Assembly: GCA_000146855.1 (NCBI GenBank)
Contig: GL405246.1
Location: 1,746,725 to 1,810,724, forward strand
Source of the DNA: [Eubacterium] yurii subsp. margaretiae ATCC 43715
GTDB taxonomy: Bacteria; Bacillota; Clostridia; Peptostreptococcales; Filifactoraceae
Reading direction: 5' to 3'
DNA length: 64,000 nt
A model generated the notes under the pieces. The model did no database searches. It saw only the letters and a program-made list of their open reading frames with translations, and was not told the DNA's origin. Every line of letters starts with the position of its first letter. Within the stretch, counting starts at the first letter, position 1. The position numbers and the translations under genes were made by a program. Of the stretch, positions 26,942 to 36,335 are shown in pieces.

Positions 26942-27412
26942 CTATTCACCTAAATATTTTATATAGATTTGGCATGGATTCCACTCATCCCACAAAGTCG
27001 GGAAACATTCCAGTTCCTTATATCCAACAGACATATAAAACTTATTGGTAATATCATACTCTTCATAGTGTCCCATTTCAACTGTCTTAACCTGAGAATA
27101 TGTATATCCTAATTTCTTTGCCATTTTTTCGTAGGCTTCATTTAATTTCCTTCCTATTCCCTGTCTATGATATTTTTTCTTTATCCCCATTACAAAAATA
27201 TCTGCACAATCCTTGCTTGTCGCATTAAGCACAACAAATCCGACCGCCTCATCTCCAATAAAACAAGCTAAAAAAGGCTTATCCTTTGAATCATCTATAT
27301 ATTCTTGAGTACTTTCCGGCATTCCAAACCATTCAGGAAGACTATTTAGTATTTCTTCTGATATTTGTTCTTTTTCCTTTTTATCTACTATTTCCCTTAT
27401 ATTTAATTCCAT
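26942..27412 (-). CDS. GNAT-family N-acetyltransferase
   Basis: 156 residues. The acetyl-CoA loop is IKKKYHRQGIGRKLNEAYEKMAKKLGY (motif A, RQGIGRKL), preceded by the strand ADIFVMG. Acceptor unknown. It stands alone with its own terminator. Confidence 0.85.
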   Translation of the reverse strand: MELNIREIVDKKEKEQISEEILNSLPEWFGMPESTQEYIDDSKDKPFLACFIGDEAVGFVVLNATSKDCADIFVMGIKKKYHRQGIGRKLNEAYEKMAKKLGYTYSQVKTVEMGHYEEYDITNKFYMSVGYKELECFPTLWDEWNPCQIYIKYLGE

Positions 27413-27487
27413 AATTCCTCCAAGCTCGATTTTTTATCTACACTTTAATAGAAATATTATACAACTTTTTATGTATTAATTAAAGGC

Positions 27488-27547
27488 ATAAATAAGAGCT
27501 TGTATAAAGTTAAAGTTATAAATAAGAGCTTGTATAAAGTTAAAGTT
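27488..27547. repeat. Exact 30-bp tandem duplication
   Basis: The unit at 27488-27517 is repeated exactly at 27518-27547. Each unit contains AGAGCTTGTA, which can pair with TACAAGCCCT at 27561-27570. The two copies offer alternative left arms for one hairpin between the XRE gene's 3' end and the GNAT gene's 5' end. Confidence 0.8.
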
Positions 27548-27589
27548 ATAATTTGCCTCATACAAGCCCTAAATAAAACAGTTTTATTT

Positions 27590-27793
27590 TTAATCATTTG
27601 TAAATTCAAACAGTTCCTCGACGCTCACACCAAACACCTTTGCAATGTCCATCGCCAACTTTAAGGACGGATTATATTTTCCGCTTTCAAGGTGAACTAT
27701 GGTCTCCCTTCGTGCATTTACCATATCTGCAAGTTCTGACTGTTTGTATTTAAATTTTTCCCTATATTCTTTTATCTTAGTCACAAGAGGCAT
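27590..27793 (-). CDS. XRE-family helix-turn-helix regulator
   Basis: 67 residues, essentially one Cro/C1-type DNA-binding domain: IKEYREKFKYKQSELADMVNARRETIVHLESGKYNPSLKLAMDIAKVF. It is one base after the stop of the upstream membrane protein gene, and this pairing is common in Firmicutes. It probably controls its own small operon. Confidence 0.9.
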   Translation of the reverse strand: MPLVTKIKEYREKFKYKQSELADMVNARRETIVHLESGKYNPSLKLAMDIAKVFGVSVEELFEFTND

Positions 27794-27794
27794 C

Positions 27795-28211
27795 TTAGAC
27801 TCCTTTCGTGTCCATTATTATAAAAAGGACAGTTCTAAATATTGAAATAGCAATTATAGCAATCATTATAATCCATCCGACAGCAGTTGTAGAAATAACA
27901 TTTACATGACCTAAAATTCCGCTGATATATGCAGTTAACAGCATTACTACTGTAAAAATTTTAAGACATATGGCATCACATCTCATTAGATTTTTTTCTG
28001 CCAACTCATCCATATTTTCTCTTTTGTATTTTTTTACCCTCATATAGTGAAAGAACAATACTGCTAATAGCAACATCCCTAATGTACCTTGAAAATGACG
28101 ATATTCAGGTCTCCAATCCTCCCTTGACCACATCCAATAATTACCTGCTAATAGTAATGCTATTACTATCTTAGTTGCTATTACCTCTCTAACAGATACT
28201 TTCTTATTCAT
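27795..28211 (-). CDS. Small membrane protein paired with the XRE regulator
   Basis: 138 residues with four hydrophobic helices (about 12-28, 42-58, 82-100, 110-132) and a basic loop YMRVKKYKRENMDELAEKN. Proteins of this size commonly precede a small XRE regulator. Function not established; it may pass a membrane signal to the regulator. Confidence 0.7.
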   Translation of the reverse strand: MNKKVSVREVIATKIVIALLLAGNYWMWSREDWRPEYRHFQGTLGMLLLAVLFFHYMRVKKYKRENMDELAEKNLMRCDAICLKIFTVVMLLTAYISGILGHVNVISTTAVGWIIMIAIIAISIFRTVLFIIMDTKGV

Positions 28212-28694
28212 GACATTACCTCCTTAGATTTTAAATAAAAGTTATATATTTTTAACTTGATGTTATAAATATAGCACATCTAAAAATTAATGTCAATAGT
28301 TTTTTGTTATAAATATTTAACTTTTCTATTTCTTATAAGTCCATAAATTATAAAAGACTTGTCCTATCATCTGCTGATAATAAAACAAGTCTATTAATTT
28401 AACCTCATACTTTTACTAATAAAATTATATATATCATAAAATCAAATAAGACTACTTTAAAAACTTTATTACAACTATTATTCATAGCAAATTTTCATTA
28501 TTCTACAAGACTTTAGTATTACACCTATATTTAATAGAACTATTGATAATATTTTTAAGAATATTGCATATAATGAAATAAATAATACTTTATTTCTATA
28601 TATACACAATAAATATCATCCATAGATTACTCTTGATAATAATATTGCCATATATGTTGAAATAAAAAATTTATAAACTATATTACACTTACTT
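28212..28694. other. Non-coding gap with a hairpin and a probable diverged repeat copy
   Basis: An inverted repeat AGACTTGT / ACAAGTCT at about 28356-28392 is followed on the minus strand by TTTTATAATTT and may be a terminator. About 28512-28650 resembles subfamily 2 repeats (ATTTAATAGAACTATTGATAA..., end CATCCATAGATTA...). No gene seen. Confidence 0.4.
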
Positions 28695-29207
28695 CTACAT
28701 TAATTTAGCAAAATTAAAGCGTCTACCTACCTTTGTAGCAAGTAGTGCCAGTTTTTGCAATGTTTTAAGTTTACATATAAACATCAGATAACTGTCACTA
28801 TTTATATCCATAGCCCCTATGCAATAATTTTTTTCTCTCCATTTTCCATCTAAAACCCTACACCAAGTTGGGATATCATCGTTCTCATCAAGGCATTCTT
28901 CATATAGTTCCAGATTATTTTTGTCAGCTAAGCCCTTCATTTGCCATACAAATTCGCTTAATTCATCCTTCCAGTCCAATTCAACGGCAAAGCCGCCTTC
29001 GAGTAGCTCATCAGCTATTGCAATCCAAGCAATAGTCTTAACATCCTCATCTTCATCTATTCCACGCTCATCATATCTTTCAGCATTTTCCTCAAAAAAT
29101 CTGAGAGGATCATCAAAACAAGCCTTCAACTTGGAAATAACATCCTCGTCATCTATAAGTAATTTTGCTATCTCCATATATGTTTTTTTATCTATAATAT
29201 TTTTCAT
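28695..29207 (-). CDS. DUF6630-like acidic protein
   Basis: From ATG at 29207, preceded by SD GGGAGA, the product is 170 residues. A longer frame from 29294 would overlap the upstream peptidase gene and has no support. It is acidic in the first 130 residues (DPLRFFEENAERYDERGIDEDEDVKTIAWIAIADELLEGG) with a basic C-terminus. The sequence resembles DUF6630 proteins; function unknown. It follows the S66 peptidase gene with a 20-base gap and is probably co-transcribed. Confidence 0.6.
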   Translation of the reverse strand: MKNIIDKKTYMEIAKLLIDDEDVISKLKACFDDPLRFFEENAERYDERGIDEDEDVKTIAWIAIADELLEGGFAVELDWKDELSEFVWQMKGLADKNNLELYEECLDENDDIPTWCRVLDGKWREKNYCIGAMDINSDSYLMFICKLKTLQKLALLATKVGRRFNFAKLM

Positions 29208-29227
29208 AATCAAATCTCCCTGATTTT

Positions 29228-30256
29228 TTAGTAGAATCTTATTACTTCTTCCTTCGCATCTACTATTGCCCTTACTCCAAAAGGTATGATACATCTTGGT
29301 GTGGAATGTCCTGAATTAATATTATAGACTATTGACAAATCGCAGGCAGAAAGTTCTTCCAGCAAAATCTCCTTATATTCGTCATAATAAGTGTCATCTT
29401 GAGGTTTTCCCACCAAAAGTCCGGAAATTACATCAAATATCCCATACTCTTTTAAGGCTCTAATCATTTTTTTGTAAAAAGATGGCTCAGGTCTATTTTC
29501 GCTTGTTTCAAGGAATAGAATCTTATCTTTCCACTGCTCCAAACTTGGAAAAATCTCATATTTTTGGCATAGGGATACAGTATCTTCAAATCTGTAATTT
29601 TCAAAGATATTAAAGATAGTCTCTATACAGCCTCCTAAAATCTCCCCTTCAAAAATCGCCTTTCCTTTTATAAGCTCAAAGCCATTATTAGAGTAACTCT
29701 CCATTTTCTTGCCTATAGCTGCCTCACTGAAGTCCTCTCTCTCCTTATACCAAACATCACTTGGACGTATTTCACTTATCTTACCTGTAGTAATTAATTC
29801 TTCAAAATATTTTTTCGTATATGGTAGCATATCACTTGAAAGCTCGCAGACATCAGGCAAAAAAGCCTGTCCATAGAAAGTTTTAATCCCTAATTTATTT
29901 AACATAAGATGATTTATAGTGGTATCTGAAAATCCAAGGAAGATTTTCTGTTTTACAGAATTTTTAAGCTCTTCTTTATCAAATAAGTATGGCAAGAGTC
30001 TATATGTGTCTTCTCCTCCGATAGCACATAAAATCATATCAATAGAGTCATCTTCAAAGGCTGAAATCAAATCCTCAGCTCTGCACTTTGGATTGTCCCT
30101 GATAAAGTCCATACCCTTTAGTGCGTGTGGTAAAAACTCAAGCTCTATACCATAGTCGCTTATTCTTTTCTTTCCTATTTCAAGCTCATGTTTGATGAAA
30201 TCTTCTCCAAGAATACCACTTGACAAACTTACAATTCCAATCTTTTTTACCTTCAT
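29228..30256 (-). CDS. S66-family peptidase (LD-carboxypeptidase / MccF-like)
   Basis: 342 residues. IGIVSLSSG at the start, then CAIGGEDTYRLLPYL, and GFSDTT at 109-113, the family's nucleophile-Ser turn. The C-terminal SGHSTPRCIIPFG holds the likely catalytic His. Family members either trim tetrapeptides in peptidoglycan recycling or hydrolyse peptide-nucleotide antibiotics (MccF self-immunity). The length (342) and the GGEDTYRLLPYL loop are closer to the MccF group. Strong SD AGGAGG. Confidence 0.85.
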   Translation of the reverse strand: MKVKKIGIVSLSSGILGEDFIKHELEIGKKRISDYGIELEFLPHALKGMDFIRDNPKCRAEDLISAFEDDSIDMILCAIGGEDTYRLLPYLFDKEELKNSVKQKIFLGFSDTTINHLMLNKLGIKTFYGQAFLPDVCELSSDMLPYTKKYFEELITTGKISEIRPSDVWYKEREDFSEAAIGKKMESYSNNGFELIKGKAIFEGEILGGCIETIFNIFENYRFEDTVSLCQKYEIFPSLEQWKDKILFLETSENRPEPSFYKKMIRALKEYGIFDVISGLLVGKPQDDTYYDEYKEILLEELSACDLSIVYNINSGHSTPRCIIPFGVRAIVDAKEEVIRFY

Positions 30257-30358
30257 AATATCATCCTCCTATTTCCTATATTAGTATTAGTCCTTAAGTT
30301 TATAGATAGATACACTCTTTACTACTTAATTATTCAATTTCAATTAAGTCTTAAAACT

Positions 30359-30484
30359 AATACCAAGCTCTATTTTAACTATGGATTTTATACTTGTGAT
30401 AGTCTTTAGCATATCTTGTGCTACTAAAATTTTAGTTGACATTTTTTTATAGAATAATCCATCACTCTATTAGATTTTAGTATA
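30359..30484 (-). repeat. Dispersed intergenic repeat, subfamily 1, copy C
   Basis: On the minus strand: TATACTAAAATCTAATAGAG, GGATTATTCTATAAAAAA, AGATATGCTAAAGACTATC, AATCCATAGTTAAAATAGAG, CTTGGTATTA. It aligns over its whole length with copies A, B and D, and its ends are imperfectly inverted (TATACTAAA... / ...TTGGTATTA). Confidence 0.8.
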
Positions 30485-30640
30485 ATATATTAATTCTCGC
30501 AATTCTTATTTAATACTAAAAACCTTTTAAATCAACATATACGTACTATAATTACAAAGTGTATATAATTTAATAGCAAATCACAATATCAAATATTTTA
30601 CATGACTTATTAAACGAAGATTAGTATAATATCTTTTTAA
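30485..30640. other. Non-coding AT-rich gap
   Basis: Between repeat copy C and the terminator of the S-layer homology gene I see no gene or structured element. Confidence 0.4.
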
Positions 30641-30645
30641 AAAAT

Positions 30646-30684
30646 AAAAAAACTGCTCTACCATAATTGATAGAACAGTCTTCT
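30646..30684 (-). terminator. Terminator of the S-layer homology protein gene
   Basis: On the minus strand GACTGTTCTATCA / TAGAGCAGTT forms a stem followed by TTTTTTTATTTTTT. It lies about 50 bases beyond the stop codon. Confidence 0.8.
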
Positions 30685-30730
30685 TATTTAGAATTATATT
30701 TTTTCTATGATATACTAAATTGTATTGTCA

Positions 30731-33097
30731 TTACTCTACTATATTTGCAAATATTGTAGCTAATTGCTCTCTTGTCAAATTGTCGTTTACACTTATCTTA
30801 TTATTAGCGCCCTTTACTATTCCCTTTTCTACTAAGGCTGACACATATCCTAATGCCCAATTTGGCACTGAATCTACATCCTTGTATTTCGACAATACTT
30901 CCTTTGCCTTAGTTTGATTTAAAGGTTCAACTCCCTTGAATTTAGCTATTGCTACGAAAAGTTCAGCTCTTGTAATATCGCTTTGAGGTCTAAAATTACC
31001 TTTTGAATCAGGAGTGAATATTTTGTTTTCTAATACAGTTTGAACAGCTTTTGCATACCATTTGTTATTATTTACATCTGATACAGCTACCTTTGTTTGT
31101 GCTTTTTCTCCGATTATATTAGCTATTACTTGAGCAACTTCAGCTCTTGTCACGCTTTTCTTAGGCATGAAGTTTCCTTTGTTTCCTTGCATTATGCCTT
31201 TTTGCACAACTTTTACTACTGCTTCTTTACTCCAAGTAATTTTATCTGTATCTTTAAGTGAGTTTACCTTTGTTTCAGCTTCTTTTGTAGTCATTTTATC
31301 TGAAACTTTCACTTCTTTTGATACATCTTCTTGTGTTTTACTTGTTTGTAATTTTTCTTCTACCTTATTTTGAACCTTTTCTTGTTTTACATCTTTTGTT
31401 TGAGCTTGAGAAGGTATTTGAGCAATTTTTTGCTCAGATTTTGCTTTTGATGACGTACTACCGCCACCGCCTCCTCCGCCACCACCGGACGTGCTTGATT
31501 TACCACTTGATGATGAACCACCGCCTGATGAGCTTGAACTGCTGTTTTTATCATTTTTATTTGAGTTGTCTTTGCTATCCTTATCTTTTGAATCTGATTT
31601 CTTTTCAGAATCTTTCGCCTTGTCCGGCTCTTTTGCTTTGTCCGGCTCTTTCGCCTTATCTGGATTTTGAGCTTTGTCAGGTTCTTGTGCTTTATCCGGA
31701 TCCTTTGACTTATCAGGTTCTTGTGATTTTTCCGGTTCTTGCTTATTCTCAGAATCTTTATTATTTTCAGGTTTTGGAGGCTCTTGAGGATTTTCTGGTT
31801 GAGGTACTATTGGAGGTGTTGGACCTACAGGTGTTTCTTCCTCTTCTTTAGCCTCTTTCAAATCTTCTTTTACTACTTTTACAGTTACACTTGCTGTCTT
31901 ATCTAACGAAGTTGTTGCTGTTATTACAGTCTCACCCTTTGCTACTGCAGTTACTGTTCCTTTATTATCAACAGTTGCAACATTTGCTTTTGATGATGTC
32001 CAAGTTATGCTATCGTTGTATTGGTCAGGTGATATTATAAGTTGCACATCTGTTGTTGCTGTCGTCATCAGCATAGTATCTGTAGTTACCCTAATATCAC
32101 TTATTTTTCCGTAGTCTTCATATTTAGCTGTAACTTTTACATCGCTATTAGGCATTGTAAAGCTTGCGTTTGTACTTGATGTAGGATTTGTTATTACTAT
32201 ATCGTCATTACTTTCCCACCTTACAAATTTCTTTCCTGCCAAAGTTGGTGCATTAAGTTTTATCTCTTCACCGTTTTTTGCAGAAATCTTATCTGATGAA
32301 CCGCCTTCTACGGTAACATCAAATTCACGTTGCTCAAGTTTAAGGAATATATATCCCTTAAATTGAATATTTCTAACCGGTCCAGGTTTTGCATTACTAT
32401 AAGTTGTTTTATTATAACTTAATATCAGTGTAACAGGACCATCTTCTACAAGTTTATCATAATTGTTAATTTTTATTTTTGAAGAATTGCTATTATCTAT
32501 GCCACCTTTTATCTCTCTTATTTGTAGCGAAGGATCTGTACTAACACTAATCATAGCATCTGTACTTACAGCGAGCATAGCATCTGTACTTACGGCTACA
32601 GCCTCTCCGTTAATTTTTATTGGAACATCAATTATATCTTTTTTTATAATCTTATCTAAGTGTACATCTTGCACTATAGTTTCAATCTTTTGACTTCCTT
32701 GTCTGGCTTCATTAGACATTGAACTTAAAACAACTGAATTTCTTGATTTAAGTTCAACTTTAGTTAAATTGGGCAATACATATATTGCTTGTTTTAATTC
32801 ATCAACGTTTATACTATCTGCTTTAATACTTAAAGTCTTAAGATTTCTAAATTCTGCAAGTTTTCCTATCCCACGTATACTTCCTTTATCAGGTGCTGAT
32901 AAGTAAAGTTCTTCAGCATTTTTATACTGATTAACAAATTCATCACTAATCTCTGTAATACCTTCTGCTTTAACAACTTTACCTTGCTCTGATTGACTTA
33001 CAACTACTGTATCGGCGTAAGAAGTTGTAGGCACATAAGCCATAGGCAGTATCAAGGCAAACGCAAGTGCGAAAGCCAATGCTTTTTTTCTTAACAT
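30731..33097 (-). CDS. S-layer homology surface protein with Ig-like and Pro/Lys repeat regions
   Basis: 788 residues from ATG at 33097 (SD GGAGGG; a start at 33109 would sit before the SD). The signal peptide ends near SYADT. Next come a leucine-rich-repeat-like region (about 30-130), a region with three VSTDA/VSTDP direct repeats (about 170-190), an InlB B-repeat-like strand region (KKFVRWESND...VKVTAKYED) and a Big_2 Ig-like domain (ITWTSSKANVATVDNKGTVT). A Pro/Lys/Asp linker with repeated EPDKA units and a Ser/Gly-rich tract follow. Three SLH domains (about 620-788) anchor it to pyruvylated wall polymer. Probable adhesin or wall structural protein. Confidence 0.9.
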   Translation of the reverse strand: MLRKKALAFALAFALILPMAYVPTTSYADTVVVSQSEQGKVVKAEGITEISDEFVNQYKNAEELYLSAPDKGSIRGIGKLAEFRNLKTLSIKADSINVDELKQAIYVLPNLTKVELKSRNSVVLSSMSNEARQGSQKIETIVQDVHLDKIIKKDIIDVPIKINGEAVAVSTDAMLAVSTDAMISVSTDPSLQIREIKGGIDNSNSSKIKINNYDKLVEDGPVTLILSYNKTTYSNAKPGPVRNIQFKGYIFLKLEQREFDVTVEGGSSDKISAKNGEEIKLNAPTLAGKKFVRWESNDDIVITNPTSSTNASFTMPNSDVKVTAKYEDYGKISDIRVTTDTMLMTTATTDVQLIISPDQYNDSITWTSSKANVATVDNKGTVTAVAKGETVITATTSLDKTASVTVKVVKEDLKEAKEEEETPVGPTPPIVPQPENPQEPPKPENNKDSENKQEPEKSQEPDKSKDPDKAQEPDKAQNPDKAKEPDKAKEPDKAKDSEKKSDSKDKDSKDNSNKNDKNSSSSSSGGGSSSSGKSSTSGGGGGGGGGSTSSKAKSEQKIAQIPSQAQTKDVKQEKVQNKVEEKLQTSKTQEDVSKEVKVSDKMTTKEAETKVNSLKDTDKITWSKEAVVKVVQKGIMQGNKGNFMPKKSVTRAEVAQVIANIIGEKAQTKVAVSDVNNNKWYAKAVQTVLENKIFTPDSKGNFRPQSDITRAELFVAIAKFKGVEPLNQTKAKEVLSKYKDVDSVPNWALGYVSALVEKGIVKGANNKISVNDNLTREQLATIFANIVE

Positions 33098-33109
33098 AAA
33101 TCCCTCCAT

Positions 33110-33570
33110 GTTTTTGAAATAATATATGCAATACCTATTTTATAAAATTAGTGGAAAATAATATAAGGTATTTTGAACTACTCTTTAGTATCCTTCCTAA
33201 ATTATAGTTCAAAGAAATAAGACTAAAAGACTATTTATTTCGCATATATTTTATTTGTTAATGAATGTTTTTTGTAATTTACTGATTCTTATTATACCAT
33301 AAAAAAACAGAAAATAACAAAAAAGCAAAAATTTTTAGGTATTTTTTCCTACTTGTTTATTATCTAATACCTAAAAGCTATTAAACTATTATATTAACTT
33401 GCTTTTTTAATTAAATTGAAAGTAAATTAATATTAAACTGATATGTATATCGTCATTTGTTAAAAATGATTTAGTTTTTTAGTCCTATTTTTTATATTTA
33501 ATTATAATGATTACAAATAGATAATTTTACTTAATAATATAGCTATAAGCGATAAAAATTCAAACTAAGA
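33110..33570. other. Non-coding leader region of the S-layer homology gene
   Basis: No open reading frame of note. It probably carries the promoter and untranslated leader of the surface protein gene; no promoter match is convincing enough to place. Confidence 0.4.
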
Positions 33571-33713
33571 TTTATACTAAAATCTAATAGAATAATAGAA
33601 TTATTTTATAAAAAATATTACAATAAAATTTATTAACAAAAGATATGCTAAAAGGTATCGCAAGGATAGGATTGATAAAATCCTTAGTTTAAATAGAGTT
33701 TAGACTTATATTA
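33571..33713 (+). repeat. Dispersed intergenic repeat, subfamily 1, copy B
   Basis: TTTATACTAAAATCTAATAG at the start, GAATTATTTTATAAAAAA, ATTTATTAACAAAAGATATG and AATCCTTAGTTTAAATAGAG near the end. It is the same block as copies A, C and D. Confidence 0.8.
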
Positions 33714-33883
33714 ATACTAAAGTTCTCTAAGAATTAAAAAAATACTATAGTTTTTAAGAAATAATACTAAAAACCTATTAAATAGCCATATAATTGCATT
33801 ACTACAAAATTTCTGAAAATCTATAAAATGAATAAAGTCATTTAGAATAAATGCTTGGTAATATCAATGGTGATTAGCATAAG

Positions 33884-33918
33884 ATAAAAAAATGCAGCTC
33901 TTATTAAAGAACTGCAAT
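33884..33918 (-). terminator. Terminator of the DUF4180 gene
   Basis: On the minus strand TGCAGTTCTT-TAATA-AAGAGCTGCA is followed by TTTTTTTAT. It begins about 50 bases past the stop codon. Confidence 0.85.
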
Positions 33919-33964
33919 ATTATATAGCAAAACCTATGCAATACTAAATTCACGCTTGCAAGTA

Positions 33965-34333
33965 TTAGTTATCTTTTAACATCTTTAAAGCCATAGTTTC
34001 ATCTTCAACAAAAAATATATCTTTTCCGCTATTGCACTCATAGATAAAATCCCTCAATGCCTTGCTGTCATACTTTGAAAAATCACCTATAATAGCTAAT
34101 TTCATATTGTAATTTACAACCTTTTGTAGTATATTTCCAGCTATTTTGTTGCTTAGAATGAAAAAATCTTCAGTCAAATTATCCTTGTCTATTATAACTT
34201 TACTTAGTCCTATATCATAAGCTATAGTCATCAACATATCGAGCATTGACTGTTCATCTCTTATCAGTATTTTACCATCTTCCAAACGTACTACAAAAGG
34301 CTTATCGTCATTATTTATAATCCTATAATTCAT
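33965..34333 (-). CDS. DUF4180-family protein
   Basis: 122 residues, cytoplasmic. The C-terminal SKALRDFIYECNSGKDIFFVEDETMALKML is the DUF4180 signature, and KLAIIGDFSKY precedes it. The fold is probably alpha/beta and the function is unknown. It ends a two-gene minus-strand unit with the YgjV-like gene, with a 13-base gap. Confidence 0.8.
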   Translation of the reverse strand: MNYRIINNDDKPFVVRLEDGKILIRDEQSMLDMLMTIAYDIGLSKVIIDKDNLTEDFFILSNKIAGNILQKVVNYNMKLAIIGDFSKYDSKALRDFIYECNSGKDIFFVEDETMALKMLKDN

Positions 34334-34346
34334 AATATCCTCTTCT

Positions 34347-34886
34347 TTAATTGCTTTCTACTACCCTATCTCCATCCAATGCTTTCAATCCAAATCTCAT
34401 AATGGAAACAATGATTGAAATTATTGTAATGCTCTCATTTATTACTCCACCCCATGATCCGAATATAATATCATAGATAAGACAACATGGTGAATTGATA
34501 AAGAGATTGTTAATACGAATAATCTTCGCATTATTAGTCCAGCATGCCAAAGTACCTGAAATGGCTCCAAGTCCCGGTAAAATACTAACAGGTCCGTCCC
34601 ATGTCATAATCGTTAGGATTACAATAATCGCAGAGAAGATAATAGCCCATCCGTTCCACCTTACCCATTCCCACTTTTCATAGCGAGTAAGCATGATATT
34701 TCTAACTACAAGAACAGCAAGACTCATACAACCGGAATAAGCACCAAGCAAACCAAGCTGTACACCAAAGACAAAGCAACCTGCAATCTGCATAAAAAAC
34801 AACATCTTATTAGATTTGACCTGATAAGACATCATAAAGAAAAATACTCCAACAAAACCGATGATTTGAATTATCAAATCTTTCAT
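34347..34886 (-). CDS. YgjV-family inner membrane protein
   Basis: 179 residues with five or six membrane helices. The start IIGFVGVFFFMMSYQVKSNKMLFFMQIAGCFVFGVQLGLLGAYSG fits the YgjV (Imp-YgjV) family, which is related to small transporters. No substrate known. Confidence 0.78.
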   Translation of the reverse strand: MKDLIIQIIGFVGVFFFMMSYQVKSNKMLFFMQIAGCFVFGVQLGLLGAYSGCMSLAVLVVRNIMLTRYEKWEWVRWNGWAIIFSAIIVILTIMTWDGPVSILPGLGAISGTLACWTNNAKIIRINNLFINSPCCLIYDIIFGSWGGVINESITIISIIVSIMRFGLKALDGDRVVESN

Positions 34887-35040
34887 TACTCAATACCCCT
34901 TAATAATAAAATTTTAAAATCATAATTGCAATATCATACTGTATATAATATAGCACTTTTATTAATCCTAATCAATAGTCTTGTTTACTTAATTTCAGTA
35001 TCAGTATATAAGGCACTACACTGATACTACATATGAAGAA

Positions 35041-35388
35041 TTAAATGTCTATATAATCTGAAATAAAGCTTTTTTCAAGATACTCTCTTATTGAGCTGAT
35101 ATCTTCAAACTCAATATATCTTGGGAAGCCCTCAGCATTGGATTTAGAATATGTCAAATGATAAATCCTATATTCTTTCTTAGCACTATTTTCTATCAAA
35201 AATAAAACATCATCATTGGAATAACTTCTTGCAAGAGCAATCACTTCTGCATTTTTAACAGCATCAGCATTTGAAAGCTCAGATTTAAGCTCATTTATAA
35301 AATAATTTTTTGAATCAGAAACAATGCCCCAATTAAAATCCTCTCCATACTTTTCTTCCAATTCTTTTATAGCTTCTTCTATTGTCAT
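35041..35388 (-). CDS. Hypothetical acidic protein
   Basis: 115 residues, soluble. It starts with a Glu-rich helix (MTIEEAIKELEEKYGEDFNWG) and has alternating strands (EYRIYHLTYSKSN) and an acidic end. I do not recognise the family. SD AGAGGT supports expression. It is flanked by the YgjV and TraX genes on the same strand. Confidence 0.55.
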   Translation of the reverse strand: MTIEEAIKELEEKYGEDFNWGIVSDSKNYFINELKSELSNADAVKNAEVIALARSYSNDDVLFLIENSAKKEYRIYHLTYSKSNAEGFPRYIEFEDISSIREYLEKSFISDYIDI

Positions 35389-35463
35389 ATAATTACCTCT
35401 ACTAAACTTGATATTTATTTTAGACTGCTTAATAAATCTTTTTTAACTATGAATTTTTTCATC

Positions 35464-35520
35464 ATTTTTAAAAACTGTCCTACACCCCTTAATGCTTTGT
35501 AAGGGATATAGAACAGGTGA
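35464..35520 (-). terminator. Terminator of the traX-like gene
   Basis: A long hairpin CTGTTCTATATCCCTTA / TAAGGGGTGTAGGACAG on the minus strand (imperfect in the middle) is followed by TTTTTAAAAA. It lies about 50 bases beyond the stop. Confidence 0.7.
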
Positions 35521-35567
35521 TTATGCTTTTTATATTTAGTTGATAATTTACAAAAATGGCACTCTTT

Positions 35568-36335
35568 TTATTTTATAAAGCTTCCTATACCGTATATTTG
35601 CCATCTAAGCAGTGCTAATATAAACAAGTGCAGTGGATAGAATATATAAAAGAAGTATCTAAAATCCTTGCCTCTTTCACCATTGTAGAAAAGTATTGGT
35701 ATTAGCCCAATATACGACATAGGATGGTGAAAATAAAAACTTACTATGCCTGATATTACTTGTTTTACTCTGCAAGTCCTAAGTATGTAGAAAAGCCCTA
35801 TAGATATAATGCCCAATGCCTTTCTATCACACTTTATATTTTCTGCTATAAATGCAAATACCGCTATAATAACAGCATAGCAAATATAGCGAACTATGAA
35901 ATTTAAGTTTTTTTGTTCAATTATTTCCATTATGCTCATCATTACTATAGCAAGCAAGAAAGTCCACATTACATTTCCAAATATAAATGCTATCAAAAAC
36001 TTGCGTGTATATATAAACGCCTGACCAAAGGCTATATTATAAGCAGGAGTAGAGATTATTGCAAAGATAAGCATACGAAGAGCGTACTTTTTCCTATCCT
36101 TAGTCTTCAAGAAGCCTTCCACTACCAGAAAGGCAAATATAGGAAATGCAATCCTGCCTATACCTCTCATAAGGCTGTATTGTACTTGCATTGATTGCGA
36201 AAGAGATTTGATACCTGTTGCTGTAAGTATCATAACTGCCGCATAGTGGTCAATTAGCATAGACAAGACAGCTATAACTTTCATTTTAAATGCTGTTATC
36301 TTGAGTTTTTCCTGTAATTTAGCAAGTTGTTCCAT
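35568..36335 (-). CDS. TraX-family membrane protein
   Basis: 255 residues with about eight membrane helices. KVIAVLSMLIDHYAAVMI at the start and GRIAFPIFAFLVVEGF next are TraX hallmarks. In F plasmids TraX acetylates pilin, but chromosomal Firmicutes homologues are widespread and uncharacterised, so no conjugation role follows. The ATG directly abuts SD GGAGGTAAGGAG. Confidence 0.85.
   Translation of the reverse strand: MEQLAKLQEKLKITAFKMKVIAVLSMLIDHYAAVMILTATGIKSLSQSMQVQYSLMRGIGRIAFPIFAFLVVEGFLKTKDRKKYALRMLIFAIISTPAYNIAFGQAFIYTRKFLIAFIFGNVMWTFLLAIVMMSIMEIIEQKNLNFIVRYICYAVIIAVFAFIAENIKCDRKALGIISIGLFYILRTCRVKQVISGIVSFYFHHPMSYIGLIPILFYNGERGKDFRYFFYIFYPLHLFILALLRWQIYGIGSFIK

Noticed and set aside
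27488..27547. CRISPR array
   Set aside because: Only two directly adjacent identical 30-base units, with no spacer and no cas genes.
31318..31851. A 177-codon plus-strand frame opposite the S-layer homology gene
   Set aside because: It is the complement of the EPDKA and Ser/Gly repeats; composition is an artefact and there is no SD.
35568..36335. TraX as evidence of a conjugative element
   Set aside because: Chromosomal TraX-like proteins are common in Firmicutes, and no relaxase, coupling protein or type IV secretion gene is nearby.
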